A stretch of 64,000 nucleotides of DNA from positions 3,844,001 to 3,908,000 of the forward strand of contig NZ_CP102247.1 in assembly GCF_024599655.1 (NCBI RefSeq), written 5' to 3'. The notes under the pieces were generated by a model. That model saw only the letters and a program-made list of their open reading frames with translations, had not been told where the DNA came from and did no database searches. Positions within the stretch are counted from its first letter, which is position 1. Every line of letters starts with the position of its first letter. Below, piece by piece: positions 42,747-51,485 of this stretch. The translations under genes and the position numbers were made by a program. Origin of the DNA: Enterobacter asburiae. GTDB taxonomy: Bacteria; Pseudomonadota; Gammaproteobacteria; Enterobacterales; Enterobacteriaceae.

Positions 42747-43205
42747 TTACGCTGTGCGGCGCTTCACTTCCAGCAGCCATTTATCCAGCTCGGCAGCAAA
42801 CTGCTGGCGATCGCGCTGGGACAGGCTGTCCGGTCCACCGGTCTGCACGCCGCTGGCCCGCATCGTATCCATAAAATCGCGCATGGTGAGCTTTTCCCGA
42901 ATGGTCGAAGGCGAATAACGTTCCCCGCGCGGATTGAGCGCCGCCGCCCCTTTCTCCAGCACTTCGGCGGCCAGCGGAATATCCGCCGTGATCACCAGAT
43001 CCTCCGCGCTGCACAGGCGAACAATTTCGTTATCCGCCACGTCGAACCCGGCCGGCACGCGCAAAGAGCGGATGAACCGCGAAGGCGGTACGCGAATATT
43101 CTGGTTTGCCACCAGCGTCAGCGGCATCTGAACGCGCTCGGCGGCGCGAAACAAAATCTCTTTAATCACATTCGGACACGCGTCCGCATCAACCCAAATC
43201 GCCAT
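42747..43205 (-). CDS. yaiI: UPF0178 family protein YaiI (DUF188)
   Basis: 152 residues with the family opening MAIWVDADACPNVIKEIL, which recalls PIN-like nuclease folds with clustered aspartates. Other blocks are LVITADIPLAAEVLEKG and NPRGERYSPSTIREKL. No function is established. The gene is divergent from proC. Its stop codon lies inside a Fur-like box. Confidence 0.93.
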   Translation of the reverse strand: MAIWVDADACPNVIKEILFRAAERVQMPLTLVANQNIRVPPSRFIRSLRVPAGFDVADNEIVRLCSAEDLVITADIPLAAEVLEKGAAALNPRGERYSPSTIREKLTMRDFMDTMRASGVQTGGPDSLSQRDRQQFAAELDKWLLEVKRRTA

Positions 43206-43302
43206 ATTGTCTCCCCATAATGACTCTGTCGACTATTGTCGCCTGCATTTCGTTGTTAAGCTATCAATCAGAGAAAACAACGCATAATGACGGAGAATCG
43301 TG

Positions 43303-44112
43303 ATGGACAAGAAAATCGGGTTTATCGGCTGCGGTAACATGGGCAAAGCCATCCTGGGCGGTCTGATCGCCAGCGGGCAGGTGCTGCCGGGTCAGATTTG
43401 GGTCTATACCCCGTCACCGGACAAGGTCGCCGCGTTGCGCGATCAATACGGGATCAACGCAGCCGTTAGCGCACAGGAAGTGGCCCAGGTCGCCGATATC
43501 GTCTTTGGCGCCGTCAAGCCAAACATCATGATCAAAGTGCTGAGCGATATCACCTCCAGCCTGAATAAAGAGACGCTGGTCGTGTCGATTGCCGCGGGCG
43601 TCACGCTCGATCAGCTGGCGCGCGCGCTGGGTCACGATCGTAAAATCGTCCGCGCGATGCCCAACACTCCTTCGCTGGTCAACGCTGGCATGACCTCCGT
43701 CACGCCTAACGCGCTGGTGACGACGGAAGAAGTGGCCGATGTGCTGAACATTTTCCGCTGCTTCGGTGAAGCTGAAGTGATAGCCGAATCGATGATCCAT
43801 CCGGTGGTTGGCGTGAGCGGCTCAGCCCCTGCCTATGTTTTCATGTTCTTAGAAGCGATGGCGGATGCCGCCGTGCTTGGCGGAATGCCGCGCGCGCAGG
43901 CGTATAAGTTCGCCGCGCAGGCCGTCATGGGCTCCGCCAAAATGGTGCTGGAAACCGGCAAACACCCGGGCGAGCTGAAGGATATGGTCTGCTCCCCAGG
44001 CGGTACCACCATCGAAGCGGTGCGGGTGCTGGAAGAGCGCGGGTTCCGCTCGGCGGTCATTGAAGCGATGGCAAAATGCATGGAAAAATCGGAGAAGCTG
44101 AGTAAATCCTGA
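43303..44112 (+). CDS. proC: Pyrroline-5-carboxylate reductase
   Basis: 269 residues from MDKKIGFIGCGNMG; a GTG one codon earlier is ignored. It performs the last step of proline synthesis with NAD(P)H. The Rossmann motif GFIGCGNMGKAI lies at residues 6-17. The C-terminal dimer domain includes MVCSPGGTTIEAV, the P5C-binding signature. It converges on the dgcC-like gene. Confidence 0.97.
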   Translation: MDKKIGFIGCGNMGKAILGGLIASGQVLPGQIWVYTPSPDKVAALRDQYGINAAVSAQEVAQVADIVFGAVKPNIMIKVLSDITSSLNKETLVVSIAAGVTLDQLARALGHDRKIVRAMPNTPSLVNAGMTSVTPNALVTTEEVADVLNIFRCFGEAEVIAESMIHPVVGVSGSAPAYVFMFLEAMADAAVLGGMPRAQAYKFAAQAVMGSAKMVLETGKHPGELKDMVCSPGGTTIEAVRVLEERGFRSAVIEAMAKCMEKSEKLSKS

Positions 44113-44128
44113 TCCTCTCGGTCGGGCG

Positions 44129-45232
44129 TCAGGCCGCCACTTCGGTGCGGCCGCGTCCGGCATTTTTCGCCTTATACAACGCCACGTCAGCCGCCTTCAG
44201 CCATTCCCGATAGTGTCCAAACTGCGGTCCCCAGGGGGCAACGCCGACGCTGATGCGCAGCGCTTCTTTTGGCGCGCACGGTAACGTCAGCTTTTCCAGC
44301 CGCTCATGCAGCCGCGACATCACGGCGATGGCGCTTTCCGCCGCCGTCTGCGACATGATCACCGCAAACTCATCCCCGCCAAACCGGCCGATCGCATCGC
44401 CTGACCGCACTGACCGCTGGAGCTGACGCGTAATCGCAACGATCGCCTCGTCGCCCACGTCGTGTCCCCAGGTGTCGTTGATGTTTTTAAAGTGGTCGAT
44501 ATCAATCAGCAGTATCGTGGCGGTGCTGTGGTCGCGCCGACAGTGCTCAAATTCATTTCGCAGCAGCATTTCCCAGTGTCGGCGGTTAAAGACCCCGGTC
44601 ATGCCGTCGCGAGTGCTCATCATTTCCAGCCGCCGCTTGTGCTCCGCAAGCCTGACGGCGGTGCGGTGGCTGAGCCAGGCAAACAGCATGGGATAAAGCA
44701 TGAGTACGGGCAGCGTTAAGCCCCACTCCACGGGGTCGGGGTTGAAGACGGCCACCTTCCCGACGAGCGGCAGGGTCACCAGCGCGGAGAGCAGCGTCAA
44801 CAGGATCCCAGGGATGAACAGGCGACAGCCCCCGGAGCCCATCATATTCATCCCCACCATCATCACCAGCGCTGCCGTGGGTAACGCATTCATCCCCATC
44901 ACGCCGATCCAGAGCCCGGCAATAATGGCATCGATTTTAAGATTAAAAATTTCCTGCTGATGAGGTGAAGCGGCACGGCAGGATAGCTGCCAGGCGAAAT
45001 GGGGCCAGACGAACGCCCACCCCACCAGTAAAAGCCACCAGCCGCCGGGTAAAAAATGGGTGACCAGCATCCCTGCAATCGAAAAAAACATCGCCGCCAG
45101 CCCGACGGCGCGCGCCAGCCGAACTCGCCGGGCAAACTGAATGCCGGCGCGGTGAGGGTCATCCTGAGAAAGGGTTAAATTCCACTCTTCCCGAATGCGC
45201 TTTTTGTTGTAATACGTTTCATCATTCATCAT
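44129..45232 (-). CDS. dgcC: Diguanylate cyclase DgcC/AdrA (MASE2-GGDEF)
   Basis: About 367 residues from MMNDETYYN. The start is set by comparison with E. coli AdrA (371 residues) and by a TATAAT box (minus strand, 45263-45268) that lies too close for a longer protein; the ribosome site is weak. An N-terminal MASE2 membrane domain (about 30-175) is followed by a GGDEF domain with an intact RFGGDEF catalytic motif and an RSGD inhibitory site five residues before it. It should make cyclic di-GMP to activate cellulose synthesis, under CsgD in E. coli. Confidence 0.93.
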   Translation of the reverse strand: MMNDETYYNKKRIREEWNLTLSQDDPHRAGIQFARRVRLARAVGLAAMFFSIAGMLVTHFLPGGWWLLLVGWAFVWPHFAWQLSCRAASPHQQEIFNLKIDAIIAGLWIGVMGMNALPTAALVMMVGMNMMGSGGCRLFIPGILLTLLSALVTLPLVGKVAVFNPDPVEWGLTLPVLMLYPMLFAWLSHRTAVRLAEHKRRLEMMSTRDGMTGVFNRRHWEMLLRNEFEHCRRDHSTATILLIDIDHFKNINDTWGHDVGDEAIVAITRQLQRSVRSGDAIGRFGGDEFAVIMSQTAAESAIAVMSRLHERLEKLTLPCAPKEALRISVGVAPWGPQFGHYREWLKAADVALYKAKNAGRGRTEVAA

Positions 45233-45334
45233 TTTTGGGAATATTCTGAAACAATTTCCCAAATTATAGAGAGGGGGTCTGCGGGGAAAGTATGAAATTT
45301 CGGGTGAGCCGCCGAAGCCGCTCACCCGTTAGAA

Positions 45335-45655
45335 CTACACTTTTTTCTTCAGGCAAGCACTCATGAACTTGCTGCGATCGTCCCCTTTCAGGGACTGCTC
45401 GGTCGCTTTCGCATTACACTCGCGCATTTTTTGCTGCTGTGGCGTCAGGCTTTTTTCAGCCGGTTTCGCGGCACCGTTTTTAAGGCAGTCGCTCATGTAG
45501 GTCTTGCGGGCATCTCCCTTCAGACTCTGAGACGTCGCCTGTTGATTACAGGTGGTCATACGCTGTTGTTGCGGCGTTAGCGTTTTCTCTTCCGCGTTCG
45601 CCGATGCGACCAGGAACAGGCCGGAGAGCAGAGTAACCAGTAATGTTGTTTTCAT
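45335..45655 (-). CDS. psiF: Phosphate starvation-inducible protein PsiF
   Basis: 106 residues from MKTTLLVTLLSG, with a Sec signal peptide ending ANA (about residue 21). Two tandem repeats of about 37 residues follow (LTPQQQ-M--CN--AT-QSLKGD), each with paired cysteines. It is induced by phosphate limitation in E. coli and is presumably periplasmic; its function is unknown. It lies downstream of phoA; a hairpin with a T-run between them may limit read-through. Confidence 0.94.
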   Translation of the reverse strand: MKTTLLVTLLSGLFLVASANAEEKTLTPQQQRMTTCNQQATSQSLKGDARKTYMSDCLKNGAAKPAEKSLTPQQQKMRECNAKATEQSLKGDDRSKFMSACLKKKV

Positions 45656-45713
45656 TGCACCATCCTTTTGTGAACATTCCCTGTAAGTCTGGTTCGTGAC
45701 AGGAAAAAAACCA

Positions 45714-45738
45714 CCCGGCAGATGTGATTTCCGCCGGG
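45714..45738 (-). terminator. Terminator-like hairpin between phoA and psiF
   Basis: Arms CCCGGC (45714-45719) and GCCGGG (45733-45738). On the minus strand the stem is followed by TGGTTTTTTTCC. Probably an attenuating element within phoA-psiF. Confidence 0.6.
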
Positions 45739-45744
45739 ATTTTA

Positions 45745-47160
45745 TCATTTAAGACCCAGCGCCACCTTCATGGTGTAGAACAGATCCGTTTGATCGGTCA
45801 GGCCTACCACGTTTGCCGCGTGCGGACCGTAGGCTGCAATGCGCAGCTGGGTGCCCGTATGCTCCATGGACTCTTCTTCAGAGTTTCCATAGCTCAGCAC
45901 CATAACGGCACCATCTTTGGTATTCAGCGCCTGCGTCAGGCCAGGGGCTTTGGTATCTGGCGGAATGATCTGGCTGGCGTGCGCATGGTCCGCGGTGACG
46001 ATCACCAGGGTATTGCCGTCTTTTTTCGCAAACTCAAGCGCCTTCTGCACCGCTTCGTCCAGATCGACGGTTTCGCCAATCTGACCGCACGGGTTCGCCG
46101 CATGATCCTGCTTATCGATCGACGCGCCTTCTACCTGCAGGAAGAACCCTTTTTCGCTCTTGCTCAGCAGAGAGATGGCTTTATCGGTCATCGCCGCCAG
46201 CGTCGGCACGCTGTCCGTGCGTTTCGGGTTCGGGGTGCAGGTCACGGCAGGTTTATCGATATTGCCGTGATAAGAGGCCTTTGGTCCTTCCCAGCGCACG
46301 GGCATGTTGCCTTCAGAGAATAACCCCAGCAGCGGTTTGTCCTGGTTCGCGTCGGTAATTGCTGCCAGCGAACTGGCGTCACTCACCAGCTGATAGCCGC
46401 GGGCCTGCGCCTGCTCGCGCAGCGTTTTGCCCTGCCACTCGCCCGCCGTCGCGGTTTCTGCGAAGGTTTTCGCGCCGCCGCCCAGGGTCACGTCAGGACG
46501 CGCGTTCAGCAGCTGTTCCGTAATCGACCCTTTGCCGCCTTTTTCCAGCGCGTTCGTTGGGCATTTTTCGCTGGTCACTGTCGGGCCGTAGCATTTACGC
46601 GAGGTCACGTGCGCCACCAGCGCCGCGGGCGTCGCATCCTGAAGTTCAGCGGTAGAGACGTTGCCGGTCGCCAGCCCCGCCGCTTTTGCCATCTCCAGAA
46701 GGGTTTGATGATCTTTTTCGTGAATATCCACACCCAGCGCGCCATTATAGGTTTTCACGCCGGTGGACCACGCCGTTGCAGAGGCCGCGGAGTCCGTTAC
46801 GTAATCCGGTTTACCGGTTTTTTTATCCAGCGCGTAATGGGTATATTGTCCGGTCAGCGGCAATGCGTCGATGCCTTTAAAAAAGCCGCCCGCACCCTCG
46901 GCATAATTTCGCGCCGCCGTGATTTCGGAATCGCCCATTCCATCGCCAATCAGCAGAATAATATTTTTCGCCGGCTTATCATTCAGCGAAGCGCGAATAG
47001 CGGCAGTTTGATCTTCTGATAAACGGCGTGCGCCGCCAGGCTGGGTGATATCCCCTTTTGCCGCACGATTATCCAGCACGCTGGTTTGGGCAGTATCGGC
47101 ATAAATGGCAGGGGTAATTAACAGGGGAAGTAATGCGATGAAAAGTGCGCTCTGTTTCAA
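45745..47160 (-). CDS. phoA: Alkaline phosphatase PhoA
   Basis: 471 residues, read from a TTG codon (KQSALFIALL follows) nine bases after GGAGA; E. coli uses GTG at this place. A Sec signal peptide of about 21 residues is followed by the mature periplasmic enzyme, with the catalytic serine in TDSAASATAW and the metal ligands in IGDGMGDSE, VEGASIDKQDHA and TADHAH. Two cysteine pairs for disulfides are present (RKCYG...SEKCP; VTCTP...NPCGQ). It releases phosphate from monoesters. A Pho box lies upstream. Confidence 0.97.
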   Translation of the reverse strand: MKQSALFIALLPLLITPAIYADTAQTSVLDNRAAKGDITQPGGARRLSEDQTAAIRASLNDKPAKNIILLIGDGMGDSEITAARNYAEGAGGFFKGIDALPLTGQYTHYALDKKTGKPDYVTDSAASATAWSTGVKTYNGALGVDIHEKDHQTLLEMAKAAGLATGNVSTAELQDATPAALVAHVTSRKCYGPTVTSEKCPTNALEKGGKGSITEQLLNARPDVTLGGGAKTFAETATAGEWQGKTLREQAQARGYQLVSDASSLAAITDANQDKPLLGLFSEGNMPVRWEGPKASYHGNIDKPAVTCTPNPKRTDSVPTLAAMTDKAISLLSKSEKGFFLQVEGASIDKQDHAANPCGQIGETVDLDEAVQKALEFAKKDGNTLVIVTADHAHASQIIPPDTKAPGLTQALNTKDGAVMVLSYGNSEEESMEHTGTQLRIAAYGPHAANVVGLTDQTDLFYTMKVALGLK

Positions 47161-47204
47161 TTTATTTTCTCCATGTACAAATACATAAAAATAAAAACAG
47201 AGCG

Positions 47205-47238
47205 ACTATAGGCATCCTGCATGACAATTCTATGACAC
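47205..47238 (-). promoter_or_regulatory. phoA promoter with Pho box
   Basis: On the minus strand GTGTCATAGAATTGTCAT (47221-47238) matches the Pho box CTGTCATAAA(A/T)CTGTCAT. Ten bases further lies the -10 TATAGT (47205-47210). PhoB-dependent activation is expected. Confidence 0.85.
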
Positions 47239-47259
47239 GTCGTTACGTCCTATGACGGT

Positions 47260-47520
47260 TTAGCTGCGCGGATGCCTTAACAGCTTCTTTACGTACTGGT
47301 GGAGCATCTCGGCATCCTCAACCGGAACCTGTGATTCAGGCCTGACGCTGTCCAGCGCGCCTTCCACACTCTCAATCAACGCCTGTTGATCGGTTTTCGC
47401 CATTTGTCGCAGCAGCGCGGTGACCACAATTTCCAGCGCTTCGACCTGGGCGACCAGCTCTTTTGACTCTTCTTCCTTTTGTGCCAGCTTGACCAGCAAT
47501 TCAGCAATGAGATTTTTCAT
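47260..47520 (-). CDS. iraP: Anti-adaptor protein IraP
   Basis: 86 residues from MKNLIAELLVKL, with AAAGGAAC upstream; a 28-residue extension is rejected. IraP binds RssB and so protects the stress sigma factor RpoS from ClpXP, chiefly on phosphate starvation. The N-terminal coiled coil (KLAQKEEESKELVAQVEALEI) is evident. The stop lies about 20 bases from the phoA Pho box, so both belong to the same phosphate neighbourhood. Confidence 0.93.
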   Translation of the reverse strand: MKNLIAELLVKLAQKEEESKELVAQVEALEIVVTALLRQMAKTDQQALIESVEGALDSVRPESQVPVEDAEMLHQYVKKLLRHPRS

Positions 47521-47668
47521 CGTGCCAGTTCCTTTTTCAGTTTTGTCTGAAGTTAGCATTCTGAATCCATAATGCAAAGAGAAGAAATTTATTAGAGTAT
47601 GCAAAAGTGACGCAGGAATGAAAATAAAGGGCCGTCGCGGTGAGCGAAACGTTTTTCTATAAAAAAAC

Positions 47669-47696
47669 GCCGCATTTCGTTATATAAAAATGCGGC
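47669..47696 (-). terminator. Terminator after the MdtG-like gene
   Basis: Stem GCCGCATTT/AAATGCGGC. On the minus strand it is followed by GTTTTTTTATAG. Confidence 0.85.
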
Positions 47697-47730
47697 TACT
47701 ATAATAATATATAATACATCAGTGAAACGA

Positions 47731-48945
47731 TTATCTCGACGATTTCGCTTCCGCCATTTGTCTGCGGCGACGCAGCGCAATAGCCAGCTGGATAATATTG
47801 ATTAAAACGACAATCGCCGTGGCCGCAAATACCCAACGAAAACCGGCCATCGCGGAAACGGATGCGCCAATAAGCGGACCGGCAACATTCCCCAGATACA
47901 TAAATGACTGGTTATATCCAAAGATACGCCCCGTCACCTGGTCGCTGGAATATTTAACCAGCAGGGTCTGTACCGCGGGCAACATTGCGCCATCAGCAAA
48001 CCCGAGCAGAAATCGCAATACGCCAAGCTGAAGCGGAGAGGTGACAAACGACATCGCGAAGAAGAGCACGACCGCAAAGATCAGCGTCGCCATCAGGATG
48101 CGCGCCGTGCCGATCCTGTCACCCAGTTTTCCCAGACGCGGTGCGGAAATCAGAGCGGATACGCCCGGCACGGCGGCAATCATGCCGCTCAGAAAAGCGA
48201 TATTTGTACTTTCCGGCTCCATCGACTTGATAAACAGCGCCAGAATCGGACCGACCGAACCGTTACAGAGCTGGATAACCATAGTGGTCACAAACAGGCT
48301 GATCATCAGTCCCGGATAGGGCAACGAGGCGAAGACGGCCTTGCCGCTCAGGCGTTCAGATTTACTGATAACCGGGCGGCCCCCCTCTTTGATAAGAAAG
48401 AGCGTGACCAGAAAACTGATCACCAGCAGGATCGCGGTGATGATAAATACCGCGCGCAGCCCGACGTGGTCCGCCAGAAAGCCCCCCAACAGCGGACCGC
48501 CGATGACGCCGCTGATCTGCGCCGTGGAGAGCGTACTCAGCGCCCAGCCGCTACGCTCGCGCGGCACCTGAGAGGCGACCAGCGCCATGGCATTCGGAAT
48601 GTACCCGGACGTCAGCCCCATCACCGCGCGCAGGAAAAACAGCTGCCAGACGTTGGTGGCGAAGGCCTGCAGCAGAATGGCAATCGCCATCCCGAGCGAG
48701 GCGCGCAGCAGCATCAGTTTTCGGCCTTTCCGATCCGCCAGGCTGCCCCACATCGGTGACACAATGGCGGAGACCAGAAACGTGACGCTGAACGTCAGGC
48801 CGGACCACATGGAGAGCGCTTCATGCGAAGTCACCCCCAGCTGCGAGACGTACAGCGGCAGGAACGGCAGGATCTGGCTGATGGCGAGCCCGGTAAAGAA
48901 GCAGCCGAACCAGACCGAGATGAGATTAACTTTCCAGGATTCCAT
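47731..48945 (-). CDS. MdtG-like MFS multidrug efflux transporter
   Basis: 404 residues, twelve membrane segments of the DHA1 family. The motif-A sequence GSLADRKGRKLMLLR (about 67-81) is like E. coli MdtG, and motif C is in the fifth segment (GVIGGPLLGGFLAD). Overall similarity to MdtG is clear, but MdtG itself is at another locus in E. coli, so this could be a paralogue; the substrate is not known. It has its own terminator, a 16-bp palindrome just upstream and a perfect CRP half-site pair further up. Confidence 0.85.
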   Translation of the reverse strand: MESWKVNLISVWFGCFFTGLAISQILPFLPLYVSQLGVTSHEALSMWSGLTFSVTFLVSAIVSPMWGSLADRKGRKLMLLRASLGMAIAILLQAFATNVWQLFFLRAVMGLTSGYIPNAMALVASQVPRERSGWALSTLSTAQISGVIGGPLLGGFLADHVGLRAVFIITAILLVISFLVTLFLIKEGGRPVISKSERLSGKAVFASLPYPGLMISLFVTTMVIQLCNGSVGPILALFIKSMEPESTNIAFLSGMIAAVPGVSALISAPRLGKLGDRIGTARILMATLIFAVVLFFAMSFVTSPLQLGVLRFLLGFADGAMLPAVQTLLVKYSSDQVTGRIFGYNQSFMYLGNVAGPLIGASVSAMAGFRWVFAATAIVVLINIIQLAIALRRRRQMAEAKSSR

Positions 48946-48965
48946 AAAGAAATAGTCTTCATTTT

Positions 48966-48981
48966 TAGGCGAATTCGCCTA
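48966..48981. promoter_or_regulatory. 16-bp palindrome before the MdtG-like gene
   Basis: TAGGCGAATTCGCCTA is perfectly palindromic and lies 21-36 bases before the start codon, in the region expected for a repressor operator. No cognate regulator is evident nearby. Confidence 0.5.
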
Positions 48982-49066
48982 CAGATTAGCAAGTTACGCG
49001 TTTTGACGTCGCACCAGAGATGCGGCCTGACTGACTTTGGTGTTTTATCTTCCCAGTCATCATATT

Positions 49067-49082
49067 TGTGAAATAAGTCACA
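49067..49082. promoter_or_regulatory. Consensus CRP site between the extensin and MdtG-like genes
   Basis: TGTGA-aataag-TCACA matches both CRP half-sites perfectly, with flanking ATT/ATT. On the minus strand TATGAT (49058-49063) and GATAAA (49044-49049) are possible -10 boxes, so the site could activate or repress the MdtG-like gene. Confidence 0.65.
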
Positions 49083-49113
49083 ATTCATCCATTTTCTGGC
49101 GGAATATTATGCT

Positions 49114-49797
49114 TCACCGACAGAGTCCGAAACCGCGCATTCCCAGATGAAAATGGTTGGCATGCGCCGCGTTATACTCCGGCCCGAGGCCGTTTCCGTA
49201 GTAGCCGCAGCTTGCCGCCAGCATTGCCTTCAGCCAGGGCTGCGTTGTTGCCGCCTTCCAGCCGTTCAGCACCGTGACGCGTTCCCCGTTCGCCAGCCGA
49301 AAAGCGGCGACATCCAGCGCCTCAGCCGTGGCATGTTCACTGCGTCGCGCGTCAGGGCGGTGGTAAATATTGCGGCAGGCAAAGCTGCCGAGGTGATCGA
49401 TGCGCGCCAGGTCGCTGCCCGTATAGCGTTTTGTCAGCGGCCGGGCCTGCTGGCTGATAAACAGCGCAGAGCCGAGCGCCAGCGGACAGCTGGCAAGAAA
49501 GCTGCTGTTCAGGCCGACCGGGCCGAAGTCGCGCACGCGCACGACGTTGTTAAGCGGACACGCGCCGCCGCTGTCGGCCACCGACTGGGTGCGGATGAGA
49601 TCTCTTTGGTTAGCCTGCGACAGCAGGCTCGCGCACGCCTCGGGAGTTAAGTGCCGAAGCTTATACTGGGTGATTCGGCCCGGCGGGTCGTCAAGCGTCA
49701 GCGGCATGAAAGGGTTGTAGTAGGACGGCAACCAGCGGTAACCCACCGTTGCAAAGGCCACAATGATGAAAACGGTCAGCAGCGTTTTTCCTTTCAC
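49114..49797 (-). CDS. Extensin-family protein (M15-like fold, membrane-anchored)
   Basis: 227 residues from a GTG with GAGGGGGGAG upstream; a TTG eight codons earlier is possible. One N-terminal membrane anchor (TLLTVFIIVAFATVGY) is followed by a periplasmic domain of the extensin_C family, which resembles peptidoglycan peptidases. Putative metal ligands are in SEHATAEALDVAAF and HANHFHLGM, and at least five cysteines suggest disulfides. The substrate is unknown. It is divergent from ddlA, a peptidoglycan precursor gene, which suits a cell-wall role but does not prove it. Confidence 0.82.
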   Translation of the reverse strand: MKGKTLLTVFIIVAFATVGYRWLPSYYNPFMPLTLDDPPGRITQYKLRHLTPEACASLLSQANQRDLIRTQSVADSGGACPLNNVVRVRDFGPVGLNSSFLASCPLALGSALFISQQARPLTKRYTGSDLARIDHLGSFACRNIYHRPDARRSEHATAEALDVAAFRLANGERVTVLNGWKAATTQPWLKAMLAASCGYYGNGLGPEYNAAHANHFHLGMRGFGLCR

Positions 49798-49901
49798 TCT
49801 CCCCCCCTCAACATTCCCCAAAACATTATGGCAGAAGGCCGCGAAACCCGCCGGGCATCGTGGTATGTTATTGGCTTTTCGTCAGACTGGAAGAGAGTGA
49901 G

Positions 49902-51002
49902 ATGGCTAAGCAGCGCGTAGGTATTGTCTTTGGGGGAAAATCAGCTGAGCACGAAGTGTCATTGCAATCGGCCAAGAATATCGTTGATGCGATCGATAAA
50001 AGCCGCTTCGACGTGGTGCTGCTGGGCATTGATAAACAGGGCCAGTGGCACGTTAACGATGCCAGCCAGTATCTGCTGAACGCTCACGATCCGGCACACA
50101 TCGCCCTTAATCCTTCAGAAGTGAGCGTCGCCACCGTACCCGGCGTCGTGAAGGGGCAGCTCATCGACGCCGGCAACGCGCAGGCACTCGCCCAGATCGA
50201 CGTTGTCTTCCCCATCGTTCACGGCACTCTGGGGGAAGATGGTTCCCTGCAGGGAATGCTGCGCATGGCCAACCTGCCGTTCGTCGGCTCGGACGTCCTC
50301 GGCTCTGCCGCGTGCATGGACAAAGACGTCACCAAACGCCTGCTGCGCGATGCCGGGCTGAACATTGCGCCATTCGTGACCCTCACCCGCGCCAACCGCG
50401 ACAAGCACAGCTTCGCGCAAATTAGCGGAGATCTCGGTCTGCCGCTGTTTGTGAAGCCGGCAAATCAGGGCTCTTCCGTGGGCGTCAGCAAAGTCACCAG
50501 CGAAGCAGAGTTCACGCAGGCCGTCCGTCTGGCGTTTGAGTTCGACCATAAAGTGGTGGTTGAACAGGGTATTAAAGGCCGTGAAATTGAGTGCGCCGTG
50601 CTGGGCAACGATTTTCCACAGGCGAGCACCTGCGGCGAAGTGGTCTTAAACAGCGACTTCTACTCGTACGACACCAAATACATTGATGACAAAGGCGCGC
50701 AGGTTGTCGTTCCTGCGGATATCGATCCGGCGATTAACGATAAGATCCGGGCGATCGCCATTCGCGCTTATCAGGCGCTCGGCTGCTGCGGCATGGCGCG
50801 CGTGGATGTGTTCCTGACGCCGGAAAACGAGGTGGTAATCAATGAAATCAACACGCTGCCGGGGTTCACTAACATCAGCATGTATCCGAAACTGTGGAAG
50901 GCGAGCGGCCTGAGCTACCCGGAACTGATCACCCGCCTGATCGAACTGGCGCTGGAGCGTCACGCCGCCGACAGCGCGCTTAAAAGCTCCGTAAACGGTT
51001 AA
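49902..51002 (+). CDS. ddlA: D-alanine--D-alanine ligase A
   Basis: 366 residues from MAKQRVGIVFGGKSAEHE, with GAGAGTGAG upstream. An ATP-grasp enzyme joining two D-alanines for peptidoglycan. Visible motifs are HGTLGEDGSLQGML, VKPANQGSSVGVS, EQGIKGREIECAVLG and INEINTLPGFT, which carries metal ligands. The longer frame from 49860 is rejected. The last four bases overlap the end of convergent yaiZ. Confidence 0.97.
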   Translation: MAKQRVGIVFGGKSAEHEVSLQSAKNIVDAIDKSRFDVVLLGIDKQGQWHVNDASQYLLNAHDPAHIALNPSEVSVATVPGVVKGQLIDAGNAQALAQIDVVFPIVHGTLGEDGSLQGMLRMANLPFVGSDVLGSAACMDKDVTKRLLRDAGLNIAPFVTLTRANRDKHSFAQISGDLGLPLFVKPANQGSSVGVSKVTSEAEFTQAVRLAFEFDHKVVVEQGIKGREIECAVLGNDFPQASTCGEVVLNSDFYSYDTKYIDDKGAQVVVPADIDPAINDKIRAIAIRAYQALGCCGMARVDVFLTPENEVVINEINTLPGFTNISMYPKLWKASGLSYPELITRLIELALERHAADSALKSSVNG

Positions 51003-51235
51003 TCGGCGCGCTTCGCCGACTCCGCCTCATCCGCTGTCGTCTCTTCAGGACGACGGCGGATAATCAACCCCGCCAGCCAGAAACTTATCACCCAGGTCAC
51101 CAGCCCGACGGCATACGTTTGCCACCCTTTTGCTTCAAACCCCAGCAGGCCCACGACACCGTTAAGAATAAAGATCAGCCCGATAGCAAAGGCGTAGTAG
51201 TGCCAGTCACGGCGTAGTTTGGACGTGAGCTTCAT
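50999..51235 (-). CDS. yaiZ: Inner-membrane protein YaiZ (DUF2754)
   Basis: 78 residues from MKLTSKLRRDWHYYAF; a longer form from 51271 is rejected. Two membrane segments (AIGLIFILNGVVGLLGF and YAVGLVTWVISFWLAGLII) with a charged C-terminal tail slightly longer than in E. coli. Function unknown. It converges on ddlA with a four-base overlap. Confidence 0.92.
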   Translation of the reverse strand: MKLTSKLRRDWHYYAFAIGLIFILNGVVGLLGFEAKGWQTYAVGLVTWVISFWLAGLIIRRRPEETTADEAESAKRAD

Positions 51236-51485
51236 AACAACTCCGGCAGGAAAAAAAAGACATCCTCTCACAGTTTTTCGGCCAGGTCTGTGGCAGATAC
51301 GGAAATTCTGAAACGCGACGCAATTTCACTTAAGTGATGAAATTGTGATGTGCTGCAGAAATCGACAATCCAGGAGGATTCCGGCGCGTAAATTACCACG
51401 ATTCTGATATTGACAAATGCGATGACCTGTCAAACTCACCCTGTAAGAAGCGTATTAAAACAGAGTGATACCACGGGAGGTCAAC

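Noticed and set aside
49797..49821. TTG start eight codons upstream for the extensin-family gene
   Set aside because: The GTG at 49797 has a strong GAGGGGGG ribosome site at proper spacing, while the TTG has none.
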